64,000 nt of DNA from Microvirga flocculans ATCC BAA-817 (GTDB taxonomy: Bacteria; Pseudomonadota; Alphaproteobacteria; Rhizobiales; Beijerinckiaceae), in assembly GCF_000518665.1 (NCBI RefSeq), contig NZ_JAEA01000014.1, forward strand, positions 32,239 through 96,238, written 5' to 3'. The position numbers were made by a program, and so were the translations under genes. Of this stretch, positions 26,563 to 37,178 are shown piece after piece (within the stretch, counting starts at the first letter, position 1; each line of letters starts with the position of its first letter). The notes below the pieces were generated by a model. The model ran no database searches. It worked only from the letters and a program-made list of their open reading frames with translations, and was not told the origin of the DNA.

Positions 26563-26597
26563 CAGCTCGTGGAACCCGCTTCAGAAAACAGAGGGAG

Positions 26598-26624
26598 CGT
26601 GCCCGGTTCTGTCGACCGGGCACG
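26598..26624 (-). terminator. Hairpin after the second binding-protein gene
   Basis: A perfect 10-bp stem (26598-26607 with 26615-26624) with a seven-base loop lies 15 bp past the binding-protein stop, before the permease gene. On the minus strand a CTCCCTCTGTTTTC run follows, so it is a leaky-terminator or mRNA-stabiliser candidate rather than a full stop. Confidence 0.6.
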
Positions 26625-26639
26625 GGCTTGGTCAGGCTA

Positions 26640-28139
26640 TCAGGAGGCGAACTTCACGCCCTTCAGGCGGATCATGCCGTCCGGGTAAGGCTTGAAGTTC
26701 TGGACCTTCTTCGAATGAACGAAGGGCCAGGGCTGATAGTAGGTGTAGATGATCGGCAGGTCCTGGGTCAGGATTTCCTGGGCCGCATCGTAGAGCTGCT
26801 TGCGCTTGGCATCGTCATTGATGCTGCGGGCCTCGTTCAGGAGCTTGTCGACTTCGGCGTTGCAGTAGCGGCCGTCGTTCAGGGCTCCCTTGCAGGTCAC
26901 GAAGGGATGGATGTTGCCGTCGGGATCGACGCGGCCGGACCAGCCGATCACGTTCACGTCGAAGTTGCCGGCCTGGGCTTCCTTCTGCATGGCGGCGAAC
27001 TCGGTCGGGCGCAGCGTGATGTCGAAACCGGTTTCGGCCGCCATGGCCTGGATGATTTCGGCGATCTGCTGCGTCGTGGTGCTGGTGCCGAAGGTGAGCT
27101 CGAATTTCACCCGGTCCACGCCCGCTTCCTTCAGGAGCTGCTTCGCTTTGGCCACGTCGCGGCCCTTGGCGGCGAATTTCGGGTTGTTGTAGGGGCTCGC
27201 CTGCGGGAACGGCTGACCTGCCGGAGGATAGATGCCGGCGCCCACCACCTCGTTGATCACGTTGCGGTCGATGGAGAGCTCGAGCGCCTGACGCACCCGC
27301 TTGTCCTGGCCCAGCGGAGACTTGGCCCGCTCGCCGTTGTTGGTGTTGATGGTCAGGCCCTGATAACCGATGCCCGAGACCGGAGCGAAGACCAGGTTGG
27401 AATCGCCCTTGGCGGCCGGAACGTCGCTCGGCGCGAGGCGCTCGATCAGGTCGAGATTGCCGGAGCGGAGATTGGCGAGGCGCACGGTGGTGTCCGGAAT
27501 CGGCTGGAATACGATGCGCTCGAAGTTGTAGTTCTTGGCATCCCAGTAATCCGCGAACTTCTCCAGAACGATGCGGTCGTTCTGCACGCGCTCGACGAAC
27601 TTGTAAGGTCCCGAGCAAACCGGCTTCTGGCCGAAATCTGCGGAGGCGAAGGCCTTCGGCGACAGGATCATGCCCGCGCGGTCGGACAGCTGCGAGATCA
27701 GGGTCGCGTCCGGACGAGAAAGGTTCACCTTCACGGTCAGATCGTCGACGGCCTCGACATTGTCGACAGACGTCAGCTCGCTCTTGCGCAGCGAGTCCGG
27801 CAGGGTGCGGGCGCGGTCGAGATTTGCCTTCACGGCGGCCGCGTTCAACGGCTCTCCGTCATGGAATTTCACGCCGGGGCGCAGCTTGAAGGTTAGCGAC
27901 TTGCCGTCATCGCTCCATTGCCATTCCGTGGCGAGTTCCGGCGTGAACTTCAGGTCGGGCGTGATGTCCACGAGCTTGTTGCAGAGCGACGTGAACACGA
28001 TGCGTCCGACGAAGGTGCGGGCGCGGTGCGGATCGAGCACGTCCGGATCTTCGTTCAGGCCGATGCGCAGGGTCTGCGCGGACGCGGCGGTGCTCGCAAG
28101 GAGCCCGGCCGCCAAAGCCATCAGCAGTCTTTTCTTCAT
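26640..28139 (-). CDS. Peptide-type ABC transporter substrate-binding protein (family 5)
   Basis: A 499-residue periplasmic binding protein. The signal peptide ends near residue 21 (S-T-A-A-S-A-Q). The family opening L-N-E-D-P-D-V-L-D-P-H-R, L-A-T-E-W-Q-W-S and F-H-D-G-E-P-L-N-A-A-A-V-K-A segments follow, with C-S-G-P-Y-K-F near residue 180. It lies between the ATPase and permease genes, an order unlike the first importer, so the two operons are not a recent duplication. The ligand is probably a peptide or gamma-glutamyl compound, judged only from neighbouring GGT. Confidence 0.93.
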   Translation of the reverse strand: MKKRLLMALAAGLLASTAASAQTLRIGLNEDPDVLDPHRARTFVGRIVFTSLCNKLVDITPDLKFTPELATEWQWSDDGKSLTFKLRPGVKFHDGEPLNAAAVKANLDRARTLPDSLRKSELTSVDNVEAVDDLTVKVNLSRPDATLISQLSDRAGMILSPKAFASADFGQKPVCSGPYKFVERVQNDRIVLEKFADYWDAKNYNFERIVFQPIPDTTVRLANLRSGNLDLIERLAPSDVPAAKGDSNLVFAPVSGIGYQGLTINTNNGERAKSPLGQDKRVRQALELSIDRNVINEVVGAGIYPPAGQPFPQASPYNNPKFAAKGRDVAKAKQLLKEAGVDRVKFELTFGTSTTTQQIAEIIQAMAAETGFDITLRPTEFAAMQKEAQAGNFDVNVIGWSGRVDPDGNIHPFVTCKGALNDGRYCNAEVDKLLNEARSINDDAKRKQLYDAAQEILTQDLPIIYTYYQPWPFVHSKKVQNFKPYPDGMIRLKGVKFAS

Positions 28140-28180
28140 TCGATTGTCTCCAAGGTTCCTCTGGATGCTGTCCTCTGGGT

Positions 28181-29277
<1,097 letters not shown>

Positions 29278-29281
<4 letters not shown>

Positions 29282-30336
29282 GAGGCGGCTCCGCGGTGAA
29301 TTTCGAGAGGGGCGTACCAGCAGCGCGCCCGGTGTCCGGGCTTGATCTCGGCGAGCGGCGGAGGATCGTTCGCGCAGCGGGTGTCGGCGAAGGGGCAGCG
29401 CGGCGTGAAGCGGCAGCCCTTGGGCATCAACTCGGCAGGAGGCACCGTGCCGCGGATGGTGGCGAGACGTCCCTGGCGCCGGCCGAGGGACGGCACGGAG
29501 CCCATGAGGCCGATGGTGTAGGGATGCTGAGGATCCTCGAAGATGGCCTCGACAGGCCCGCTCTCGACCACGCGGCCCGCATACATCACGGCCACCTCGT
29601 CGGCGACTTCCGCCACCACGCCGAGGTCATGCGTGATGAGGATCATGGCCGTGCCGGTTTCCTCCTGCAGACGGCGGATGAGGGTGAGGATCTGCGCCTG
29701 GATCGTCACGTCTAGCGCCGTGGTGGGCTCGTCGGCGATGAGGAGCTGCGGATCGTTGGCGAGCGCCATGGCGATCATGACGCGCTGGCGCATGCCGCCG
29801 GACATCTCGTGCGGATAGGCGCGCAGGCGCTTCTCGGGCGCGGGAATGCGCACTTTCTTGAGCATGTCCAGCGCCCGCTCCATGGCCTCGGCCTTGGAGA
29901 CCCTGCGGTGCCGGACGATTCCTTCCGCGATCTGGTCGCCGATGGTGAAGGCGGGATTCAGAGAGGTCATGGGCTCCTGGAAGATCATGGCCATCCGGTC
30001 GCCGCGCAGATCCGCCCGCTCGCGCTCGGTGAGCGTCAGCAGATCCTGCCCATCGAACATGGCGGAGCCGCCGACGATCCGCGCCGGCGGGGTGGGCAGG
30101 AGCCCCATGAGGGCCAGAGACGTCACGCTCTTGCCGCAGCCCGACTCGCCGACGATGCAAAGCGTCTTGCCCTTGCTCACCGAGAACGAGACGTCGTCGA
30201 CGACGTTCACGCCCTTCGGAGCGCCATCGAAGCGCACGGACAGCCCCTGGACGTTCAGCAGAGGCTGAGCGGATGTTGCAATCGTCTGTGGCGTATGGGC
30301 TTCCGTGATCGGTTGTCGCACCGCTTCATGTCCCAT
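29278..30336 (-). CDS. Peptide-type ABC transporter ATP-binding protein (DppD-like)
   Basis: A 352-residue ATPase. I start it at the ATG at 30336, which lies 11 bases inside the gntR end and begins just before conserved sequence ([11 protein letters not shown]). Walker A is G-E-S-G-C-G-K-S, the signature is M-S-G-G-M-R-Q-R, and Walker B is [12 protein letters not shown]. The C-terminal C-R-F-T-P-R-C-P-F motif is typical of the oligopeptide subfamily. It is the first transporter gene after the regulator. Confidence 0.92.
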
Positions 30337-31099
30337 GGCGAAGTCTATCCTTGTTGTTCTGGGGCACGGGGTCTGCCTGTATCTGTTCATCGGTCCGGTC
30401 GGGCAGGGGGCGCGTCATGACCTTCAGGAGGCCCTCCCGCACGAGTTCCAGGTGCTCGCGCATCGCATGTTCCGCCGCGCTGGCTTCCCGCTGGGCGATG
30501 GCCGCGATCACGCGGCGGTGCTGCTCCACATAGATCTTCTGGCGCTCGCTGGAGCGCGCGCGCTCCCGCAAGAGCTGCCATGTCGTGTCCTGGCGGATCC
30601 GGTCGACCATGTCGAAAATGGCGAGGAGAAGAGAATTGCCCGCCGCCTCCGCGATGGTGCGATGCAGGGCGCTGTCCCAGAGTTCGCGGCCGTCCGCGTC
30701 GTACGAGGTCGCGGTCCTGTCGGCGAGGCGCATGAGACGCTCGATGTCGCCGTTCGTCGCCCGCATGGCCGCCAGCCGGGCGAGGGCGGGTTCGATCTCG
30801 AGGCGCACATCCATCACTTCGAGCGGATGGGTGCGCTTCGTCAGCTCCTCCAAGTTGGTCTGCGCCTGGGCCGGGCGGGGCCCAAGGAAGGTGCCCTTGC
30901 CCTGATGCCGCCAGATCCGGCCTTCGGCTTCCAGCACCTCGAGCGCCCGACGCAGAGCGCGTCGCCCGATGCCGAGCCGGGTCGCCAGCACCCGCTCGGA
31001 TGGGAGGCGCTCTCCGTCGAAGGCGCTGTCGTCGAGGAGAGCTCTCAGCCGCCCGAGGGCAAAGTTCGAGCTGTCCGTTGAAGGATCCGGGTCGGACAT
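30326..31099 (-). CDS. FadR-type GntR regulator (FCD domain)
   Basis: A 257-residue regulator. The N-terminal winged helix is at about residues 12-72 ([13 protein letters not shown]). The C-terminal FCD domain (about 90-225) is all-helical, with metal-type histidines in L-H-R-T-I-A-E-A and E-Q-H-R-R-V. It is the promoter-proximal gene of the GGT/peptide operon and overlaps the first ATPase gene, so it likely autoregulates and senses the imported ligand or a product. The upstream imperfect palindrome at 31202-31222 is a candidate operator. Confidence 0.88.
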   Translation of the reverse strand: MSDPDPSTDSSNFALGRLRALLDDSAFDGERLPSERVLATRLGIGRRALRRALEVLEAEGRIWRHQGKGTFLGPRPAQAQTNLEELTKRTHPLEVMDVRLEIEPALARLAAMRATNGDIERLMRLADRTATSYDADGRELWDSALHRTIAEAAGNSLLLAIFDMVDRIRQDTTWQLLRERARSSERQKIYVEQHRRVIAAIAQREASAAEHAMREHLELVREGLLKVMTRPLPDRTDEQIQADPVPQNNKDRLRHGT

Positions 31100-31201
31100 G
31101 AAGGTCCAGTTTTGTGCGAAGCAATATTACGACGGATCCCCCAATCGCGATTTCCTGTTGCGCAATTCGAGTCTCCAGCGCAACAAGGCTAGCTCAGGCA
31201 T

Positions 31202-31222
31202 GAACCAATTTGCAACTGGTTC
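31202..31222. promoter_or_regulatory. Candidate operator upstream of the FadR-type regulator
   Basis: GAACCA (31202-31207) and TGGTTC (31217-31222) form an inverted repeat with a 9-base centre, about 103 bp upstream of the regulator ATG. FCD regulators bind short dyads of this kind. The symmetry is imperfect inside, so support is modest. Confidence 0.35.
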
Positions 31223-31384
31223 GGTGATGGTTCGTTAGTCGACAATGCCTCTTCGATCGGCAGGCCGGAGCCTCGAATTGAAGCTCTGCTCCCCGAAATG
31301 GCCTCTGCCGTGCATGGAATTTACGCAGCGGTAGGCGTGCTGCCGGGGTCTCCTTCTCCCGTGAGGGAGGGAAAGTCTCCCGGA

Positions 31385-32257
31385 TTACCGCCCTTCGCCT
31401 GAATTGATGAGCGCGCGGAGGCCGTCGCGGTAGGTCGGATGGCGGAGCGCGATGCCGAGCTCCTTCTTGATCCGTTCGTTCCGGACGCGCTTGTTGTCTT
31501 CGTAGAAGGAGCGCGCCATCGGGCTCTGATCCGCCTGATCGAAGGGCACTTCCGGTGGCGGCTCACGCCCGAGCAGTTGGGCCGCATAGGCGATCACGTC
31601 CTGCGGCGGTCCCGGCTCGTCATCGGTGACGTTATATATGGCATTGCGGTTCGGGTGGGCGACGGAGGCCATGAGAACCTGGGCGACGTCCTCCGTGTGG
31701 ATCCGGTTGAACACCTGGCCGGGCTTGACGATGCGTTGAGCGGTGCCGTCCACGATCTTCAGAAGGGCATTGCGGCCGGGGCCATAGATGCCCGCGAGCC
31801 TGAAAATCTGCACGGAGAAGGGAGCATTCTCGCCGATGGCGAGCCATTGGCGTTCTGCGGCGATGCGCTGGCGCGAGCGGAGCGTTGCCGGGTTGGGCGG
31901 GGTCGTCTCATCCACCCAGGCGCCATCGGCATTGCCATAAACGCCGACCGTCGACAGATATCCGACCCAGCGCAAGCGGGGCGCCGAGGCAATAACTTTA
32001 GAAAACTGCTCCAGCACCGGGTCCGTTTCACCCTTGGGCGGAACGGAGACCAGGAGGGCGTCGGCCTGGGACAGCCGGTCCACGATGCCGGGATCGAAGT
32101 CCGAACCATCGAAGTGATAGGCCTTTATGCCAGTAGAGGCGAGAGCCTGCGCCTTCTCCGCGGAGCGAACCGTGCCGCCGATCTCCGTGAAACGATGGCG
32201 GTAGAGTGCAATGAACTGCTGGGCGGTATAGCCCAGACCGAAGACGAAAAGGTTCAT
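31385..32257 (-). CDS. NAD-dependent epimerase/dehydratase-like protein
   Basis: A 290-residue extended-SDR-like protein. The ATG at 32257 is chosen because it starts the Rossmann strand (N-L-F-V-F-G-L-G-Y-T-A). The G-L-G-Y-T-A nucleotide loop is a variant of G-x-x-G-x-x-G. Y-L-S-T-V-G-V-Y-G carries the catalytic-type Ser/Tyr region and R-L-A-G-I-Y-G-P-G is a strong family mark. It resembles YeeZ-type proteins of unknown role. It is divergent from the M20 amidohydrolase gene and not in a clear operon. Confidence 0.8.
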   Translation of the reverse strand: MNLFVFGLGYTAQQFIALYRHRFTEIGGTVRSAEKAQALASTGIKAYHFDGSDFDPGIVDRLSQADALLVSVPPKGETDPVLEQFSKVIASAPRLRWVGYLSTVGVYGNADGAWVDETTPPNPATLRSRQRIAAERQWLAIGENAPFSVQIFRLAGIYGPGRNALLKIVDGTAQRIVKPGQVFNRIHTEDVAQVLMASVAHPNRNAIYNVTDDEPGPPQDVIAYAAQLLGREPPPEVPFDQADQSPMARSFYEDNKRVRNERIKKELGIALRHPTYRDGLRALINSGEGR

Positions 32258-32303
32258 GAAACGGGCAGCCTTGAAGCATCGCACAGCGAATGGAGGGGGA
32301 CCC

Positions 32304-32340
32304 TAGAGCAAAGGCTTTGAAAGGGGAATTCACTTTGGTG
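32304..32340. repeat. Interspersed-repeat-like element
   Basis: AGAGCAAAGGCTTTGAAAGG followed by GGAATTCACTTT. Its complement has the same layout as the right arm of the palindrome at 53066-53109 (CTTTC, about ten bases, then GCTCT). It is probably a diverged half of the same class of chromosomal intergenic repeat. Confidence 0.3.
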
Positions 32341-32455
32341 CAGAGTTGCGAGGCCGACGGTTGAATATGCGAAATTCCGCAGCCATAACAATGGGGCTGA
32401 AGCGCAACGGGTCCGGCTTTCCTTTCTCTCGAAAAACGCTTGCGTGGGGGAAAAA

Positions 32456-33604
32456 ATGATTCTGACCGATCGGGACTTGGTCGATCTGGTAGCCTTCCGG
32501 CGCAAGCTCCACGGCATGCCCGAGTTGTCGCGCGAGGAAGCCGGGACGGCCAAGGAGGTGGAGGCGTTTCTGAGCGAGACGGGGGCCGACCGCCTCATCG
32601 CCGGTTTGGGCGGCCACGGGCTCGCCGCCATCTACGAGGGCCGCGAGCCGGGTCCCACGCTCATGTTCCGCGCCGAGCTGGATGGCCTGCCGATCGAGGA
32701 GACCTCAGAGATCGCGCATCGGTCCCGCATTCCCGGCAAGGGGCATCTGTGCGGCCATGACGGGCACATGGCCGTGCTGGCGGGCTTGGCGCGCGCTCTC
32801 GGCAGGGAGCGCCCCCGGATCGGTCGGGTCGTTCTGCTGTTCCAGCCTGCGGAGGAGGACGGATCCGGTGCCGCCGCCGTCATCGCCGATCCGCGCTTTC
32901 TGGAGGTCCAGCCCGATTTCGCTTTCGCCCTGCATAATCTTCCAGGGCTCCCGCTCGGCAAGGTTGCGCTGAAGGAGGGGCCGGTCAACTGCGCCTCTCG
33001 CGGCATGCGCATCGTGCTCAGCGGCAAGACCGCACACGCTTCGATGCCCGAATTCGGCCTCTCTCCGGTCGATGCCGTCGCCGCGTTGATGCCGAAGCTG
33101 ACGGCTCTCGGAAGCGGCGGCCCTCTGGAAGAGAGCTTCGCGATGGTGACGGTCACCCATGCCAGGATCGGCGAACCGGCCTTCGGCGTCGCTCCCGGTC
33201 GAGCCGAGATCTGGGCGACCCTGCGGACGCTCACCGATCACCGCATGGACGAATTGTGTTCGAGCGCAGAAAAACTCGTGCGAAGCGTTTCAGGCGAGAA
33301 AGGTCTCGATGTCGAGATCACCTATGACGACATCTTCCGGCACTGCGAGAATGCGCCTGAAGCGGTCGCACATCTGCGCCGGGCTCTGGAGGCCGAGGGA
33401 ATTGCCTATGATCGGGGCAATCTGCCGATGCGGGCCTCGGAGGATTTCGGACGCTTCGGCGAAAAGGCTACTGCCGCCATGTTCTTCCTCGGGGCCGGCG
33501 AGAAACATCCGAGCCTGCACAACCCAGACTATGATTTTCCGGACGAACTCATCGGTATAGGAACGCGGATATTCCTGCGAACCGTGAAGAATCTGCTCGG
33601 GTGA
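32456..33604 (+). CDS. M20-family amidohydrolase (hippurate/N-acyl-amino-acid hydrolase type)
   Basis: A 382-residue metal-dependent amidohydrolase that splits N-acyl or amide bonds of amino acids. The ATG at 32456 has a GGGGG ribosome-binding site just before it; a GTG at 32444 would contain that site. Metal-binding motifs are C-G-H-D-G-H (residues 99-104) and E-E-D-G-S-G-A (133-139). The downstream dimerisation domain and P-M-R-A-S-E-D-F-G-R near the end are typical. It ends ten bases from the convergent uxuA gene. The exact substrate is not clear. Confidence 0.88.
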   Translation: MILTDRDLVDLVAFRRKLHGMPELSREEAGTAKEVEAFLSETGADRLIAGLGGHGLAAIYEGREPGPTLMFRAELDGLPIEETSEIAHRSRIPGKGHLCGHDGHMAVLAGLARALGRERPRIGRVVLLFQPAEEDGSGAAAVIADPRFLEVQPDFAFALHNLPGLPLGKVALKEGPVNCASRGMRIVLSGKTAHASMPEFGLSPVDAVAALMPKLTALGSGGPLEESFAMVTVTHARIGEPAFGVAPGRAEIWATLRTLTDHRMDELCSSAEKLVRSVSGEKGLDVEITYDDIFRHCENAPEAVAHLRRALEAEGIAYDRGNLPMRASEDFGRFGEKATAAMFFLGAGEKHPSLHNPDYDFPDELIGIGTRIFLRTVKNLLG

Positions 33605-33614
33605 AGCTGCGATA

Positions 33615-34811
33615 TCAGAGCGGAAGATTGCGCAGAGCCGAAACGGCCTTCATGACGCCACGCAGTTCGGCCAGCCCCTTGAGACGGCCGATGGCCGGAT
33701 AGCCGGGATGCGTAGGCTTGCCGACATCGTCGAGAAGCTCGTGGCCGTGATCGGGTCGCATCGGAATGCGCCAGTGCGGCTCGCCGGCATCCTTCCTGCG
33801 CTTCTGTTCTTCCAGCAGCGCCGTGACCAGGGCGACCATATCCGTGTCGCCGCCCAGATGGTCCGCCTCCATGAAGGATCCGTCCGGCTCCTTGGCGACG
33901 TTGCGCAGGTGGGCGAACCAGATCCGCTTCGCGAAGCGTTGCGCGATGGCGGGAACGTCATTGGCGGGATTGGCGCCCAAGGAACCGCTGCAGAGGGTGA
34001 GGCCGTTGGCGGAAGAGGCCACGGCGTCGAGGATGAAGGCGATGTCGTCCGCATTCGAGACGATGCGCGGCAGGCCCATGAGCGGACGTGGCGGATCGTC
34101 GGGATGAATGCACATCCGGATTCCGGCCTCTTCCGCCGCCGGGATTACCTCGCGCAGGAAACGGGCCAGGTTGGCGCGCAGGGCCGCCGCGTCGATGTCC
34201 CGATACCGGTCGAGCATGACGCGCAGGCCTGGGATGTCGTAGCGATCATAGGCGCCGGGCAGGCCCGCCATGATGTTCGAAAGAAGCGTGCGCCGATCCG
34301 CCTCGGACGAGCGGACATGCCATTCCCTGGCGCGGCGCAGAATGTCGTCTGAATAGTCCGCTTCCGCCCCCGGGCGCTCCAGCATGTGGCAATCGAAAGC
34401 CGCGAATTCGTGCAGATTGAAGCGCAGCGCCGTCCCACCGCCCGGAAGAGGATGGGCGAGTTCCGTACGCGTCCAGTCGACCACGGGCATGAAGTTATAG
34501 CAGACGGTCGTGATCCCGCAGCGCCCTAGATTGCGCAGGCACTGGCGGTAATTGTCGAACAGGGGCGTCAGGTCGCCTTCGCCGATCTTGATGCTCTCGT
34601 GAACGGGCAGGCTTTCGACCACGCTCCAGCGCAGGCCGAGAGATGCGTCGGCGGCGATGAGCGCCTTGCGCTTCTCGATCTCCTCGACGCTCCAGACGAC
34701 ACCATAGGGAATCTGGTGCAGCGCGGTCACGATTCCCGTTGCCCCCGTCTGGCGGATATGGGGCAGCTCGATCACATCTTCAGGGCCGAACCAGCGCCAA
34801 GTCTGTTCCAT
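33615..34811 (-). CDS. uxuA: Mannonate dehydratase UxuA
   Basis: Converts D-mannonate to 2-keto-3-deoxygluconate in glucuronate breakdown. A 398-residue TIM-barrel enzyme starting M-E-Q-T-W-R-W-F-G-P. It carries the conserved H-P-D-D-P-P motif (metal and catalytic region), C-S-G-S-L-G-A-N-P-A-N-D, F-A-H-L-R-N-V and M-R-P-D-H-G-H. The ATG at 34811 is used, since nine upstream codons are not conserved. It follows gntR by 63 bp on the minus strand, with uxaC divergent. Confidence 0.95.
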   Translation of the reverse strand: MEQTWRWFGPEDVIELPHIRQTGATGIVTALHQIPYGVVWSVEEIEKRKALIAADASLGLRWSVVESLPVHESIKIGEGDLTPLFDNYRQCLRNLGRCGITTVCYNFMPVVDWTRTELAHPLPGGGTALRFNLHEFAAFDCHMLERPGAEADYSDDILRRAREWHVRSSEADRRTLLSNIMAGLPGAYDRYDIPGLRVMLDRYRDIDAAALRANLARFLREVIPAAEEAGIRMCIHPDDPPRPLMGLPRIVSNADDIAFILDAVASSANGLTLCSGSLGANPANDVPAIAQRFAKRIWFAHLRNVAKEPDGSFMEADHLGGDTDMVALVTALLEEQKRRKDAGEPHWRIPMRPDHGHELLDDVGKPTHPGYPAIGRLKGLAELRGVMKAVSALRNLPL

Positions 34812-34874
34812 GACGTTGCCTCTCGAGAAGGGACACAATCGGACGTGCCCGCTGGAATGGGTCTTTTGTGGACG

Positions 34875-35603
34875 TCACGCGCTGATTGCCTCCGCAAGCG
34901 CGGCATCCTCAGGCTCGAACAGATCCGGGTATCTTGCGGCCAACTCCGGTAGGGATCGCAGGATCTCGCTCAGGTGCTCGTGCATCGCCCGTTCCGCCGC
35001 AACAGGATCGGCCGCCTTGATGGCCTCGACGATCATCGCATGCTGCGCCACGATGGTATGGCGCGGTGTGGCCTGTTTGACGTCGAGATATCTCACCCTG
35101 TCCATCTGGGGCTTCACGTCCTCGATCATGCGCCAGGCGACAGGGCGCCCGGCCGCCTCGGCCAGAAGGCGGTGAAACTCTTCGTCGAGCGCCAGGAAAT
35201 CGTCGGACGAGGTGCCGCGCTGGGCGCGGCGCTGGCGGGTCAGGCTTGCGTTCAACTCGGCCAGGATGGCGGGAGTGGCTTTTAGCGCCACTTCTCGGAC
35301 GACGGCGCATTCCACGGCCTGCCGAATGAAGCGTGCATCCTCCACGGCGGCCTTCGAAATCTTGACGACCTGGGTGCCCCGCTGCGGCAGGACACGGACG
35401 AGCCCGGCCTCGCTCAACTTGATCAGGGCTTCGCGCACGGGGGAGCGGCTTACACCGAACTTCTGGGCGAGATCCTGCTCGGACAGCATCTCACCGGGTG
35501 AAATCTTCATGCTGACGATGGCTTGCCGCAGGGCGCGGGCGACCTGGCGGGCCATCGGCTCACGGGCGATGTCGAGCTTCGCAAGAGGGGCGGGTTCATT
35601 CAT
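34875..35603 (-). CDS. GntR/FCD regulator of hexuronate genes
   Basis: A 242-residue FadR-type regulator (ATG at 35603; a start nine bases upstream is also possible). The winged helix spans about residues 15-78 (L-S-E-Q-D-L-A-Q-K-F-G-V-S-R-S-P-V-R-E-A-L). The FCD domain has the metal-type residues of D-E-E-F-H-R-L-L and Q-H-A-M-I. It lies between uxuA and uxaC, as UxuR/ExuR-like regulators do, and likely releases both operons when a hexuronate intermediate is present. A TACTAGTA palindrome in the divergent gap is a candidate site. Confidence 0.88.
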   Translation of the reverse strand: MNEPAPLAKLDIAREPMARQVARALRQAIVSMKISPGEMLSEQDLAQKFGVSRSPVREALIKLSEAGLVRVLPQRGTQVVKISKAAVEDARFIRQAVECAVVREVALKATPAILAELNASLTRQRRAQRGTSSDDFLALDEEFHRLLAEAAGRPVAWRMIEDVKPQMDRVRYLDVKQATPRHTIVAQHAMIVEAIKAADPVAAERAMHEHLSEILRSLPELAARYPDLFEPEDAALAEAISA

Positions 35604-35610
35604 AAGTGGC

Positions 35611-35634
35611 ACACTACCATACTAGTAGACCATT
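35611..35634. promoter_or_regulatory. Candidate GntR operator between gntR and uxaC
   Basis: The perfect 8-bp palindrome TACTAGTA (35620-35627) lies in a weakly symmetric stretch, 17 bp upstream of the gntR start and about 95 bp before the uxaC ATG. The position fits control of both divergent operons, but the core is short. Confidence 0.5.
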
Positions 35635-35722
35635 GCAAAGCATTGGAGATCGTTTTAAGCTTCAGGCAATGAGGCTCTTCAAACATGCAGACAAGCAGGA
35701 CGAAGGGCCGAGGGAGAGCGCC

Positions 35723-37126
35723 ATGCTGATCCACCCGGACCGGCTATTTCCTGCAGAGCCCGCGACCCGCGAGGTTGCGCGTCGGCTTTATGCGGAGATC
35801 CGGGATCTGCCGATCATCTCGCCGCACGGCCACACGGATCCACGCTGGTATGCCGAGAATGAAGCTTTCCCTGATCCTGCGGCGCTGTTCGTCATCCCCG
35901 ATCACTATATCTTCCGCATGCTCTACAGCCAGGGCGTTCGGCTCGAGGAGCTCGGCATTCCGACGAAGGACGGCAGTGCCGTCGAGCGCGACCCGCGGAC
36001 GATCTGGCGGCGCTTTGCTGCGCATTACCATCTGTTCCGGGGCACGCCGACGCGCGCATGGCTGGATCACACTTTCGCAACCCTCTTCGGTTTTGCCGAA
36101 CGTCTTTCCGCTGCCAATGCCGATTTCTATTATGACCGGATCGCCGAGGCCCTGCGCCAGCCGGAATTCCGCCCGAGGGCGCTGTTCGAGCGCTTCCGCA
36201 TCGAGGCCATCGCGACGACGGAGAGCCCGCTCGATCCCTTGAAACATCACGAGGCGATCCGGCAATCGGGATGGAGGGGCAGGGTGGTCACGGCCTATCG
36301 GCCGGATCCCGTCGTCGATCCGGACTTCGAGGGCTTCCGGCAGAATCTCGCCCGCTTCGGGGAGATCACGGGCTGCGATACGTTCAGCTGGAACGGTTAT
36401 CTGGAGGCGCATCGCAAACGGCGGGCGTTCTTTCGCGAGTTCGGAGCCACCGCGACCGATCACGGCCATCCCACGGCGCAGACGGCGGATCTTTCGCGGG
36501 CGGATGCCGAGGCTTTGTTCCGGCGTGTCTCCACGCGTCACGCGACGCCTGAGGATGCCGAGCTGTTCCGGGCCCAGATGTTGACCGAAATGGCGGCCAT
36601 GAGCCTGGAGGACGGCATGGTCATGCAGATCCATCCCGGCTCCTCCCGCAATCATAACGCGGCGCTTTTTGGCCGCTTCGGCCGCGACATGGGCGCCGAC
36701 ATCCCGTCGCGGACTGATTACGTCCGGGCGCTCAAGCCCCTGCTCGACAGGTTCGGCAACGAGCGCAACTTCACGCTTATCCTCTTCACCTTGGACGAGA
36801 CGAGCTATTCGCGGGAGCTGGCGCCCCTCGCGGGCCATTACCCGGCGCTGAAGCTCGGTCCGGCCTGGTGGTTCTTCGATGCCCCCGAGGGCATGCGGCG
36901 TTTCCGCGAACTCACGACGGAAACCGCAGGGTTCTACAACACGGTCGGCTTCAACGACGATACGCGGGCTTACCTGTCGATCCCGGCGCGGCATGACATG
37001 GCCCGTCGCGTCGATTGCGCCTTTCTCGCAGGGCTCGTGGCAACCCATCGCCTCGACGAGGATGAGGCGCACGAGGTGGCCTACGATCTCGCCTATCGCC
37101 TCGCGAAGGAGGCTTACAAGCTGTGA
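35723..37126 (+). CDS. uxaC: Glucuronate isomerase UxaC
   Basis: Isomerises D-glucuronate to D-fructuronate, and galacturonate to tagaturonate. It has 467 residues, the usual family length, starting at the ATG at 35723, which has a GAGGGAGAG ribosome-binding site; the frame extends upstream without conservation. The metal motif S-P-H-G-H-T-D is at residues 33-39. M-Q-I-H-P-G-S-S-R-N-H-N and P-A-W-W-F-F-D are typical. It heads a plus-strand operon whose other genes are the ABC importer and uxuB. Confidence 0.96.
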   Translation: MLIHPDRLFPAEPATREVARRLYAEIRDLPIISPHGHTDPRWYAENEAFPDPAALFVIPDHYIFRMLYSQGVRLEELGIPTKDGSAVERDPRTIWRRFAAHYHLFRGTPTRAWLDHTFATLFGFAERLSAANADFYYDRIAEALRQPEFRPRALFERFRIEAIATTESPLDPLKHHEAIRQSGWRGRVVTAYRPDPVVDPDFEGFRQNLARFGEITGCDTFSWNGYLEAHRKRRAFFREFGATATDHGHPTAQTADLSRADAEALFRRVSTRHATPEDAELFRAQMLTEMAAMSLEDGMVMQIHPGSSRNHNAALFGRFGRDMGADIPSRTDYVRALKPLLDRFGNERNFTLILFTLDETSYSRELAPLAGHYPALKLGPAWWFFDAPEGMRRFRELTTETAGFYNTVGFNDDTRAYLSIPARHDMARRVDCAFLAGLVATHRLDEDEAHEVAYDLAYRLAKEAYKL

Positions 37127-37178
37127 GACGGGACATGGCCGCTCAAGAGCCGTGTCGCACAGAAACGGGAGGAAGACC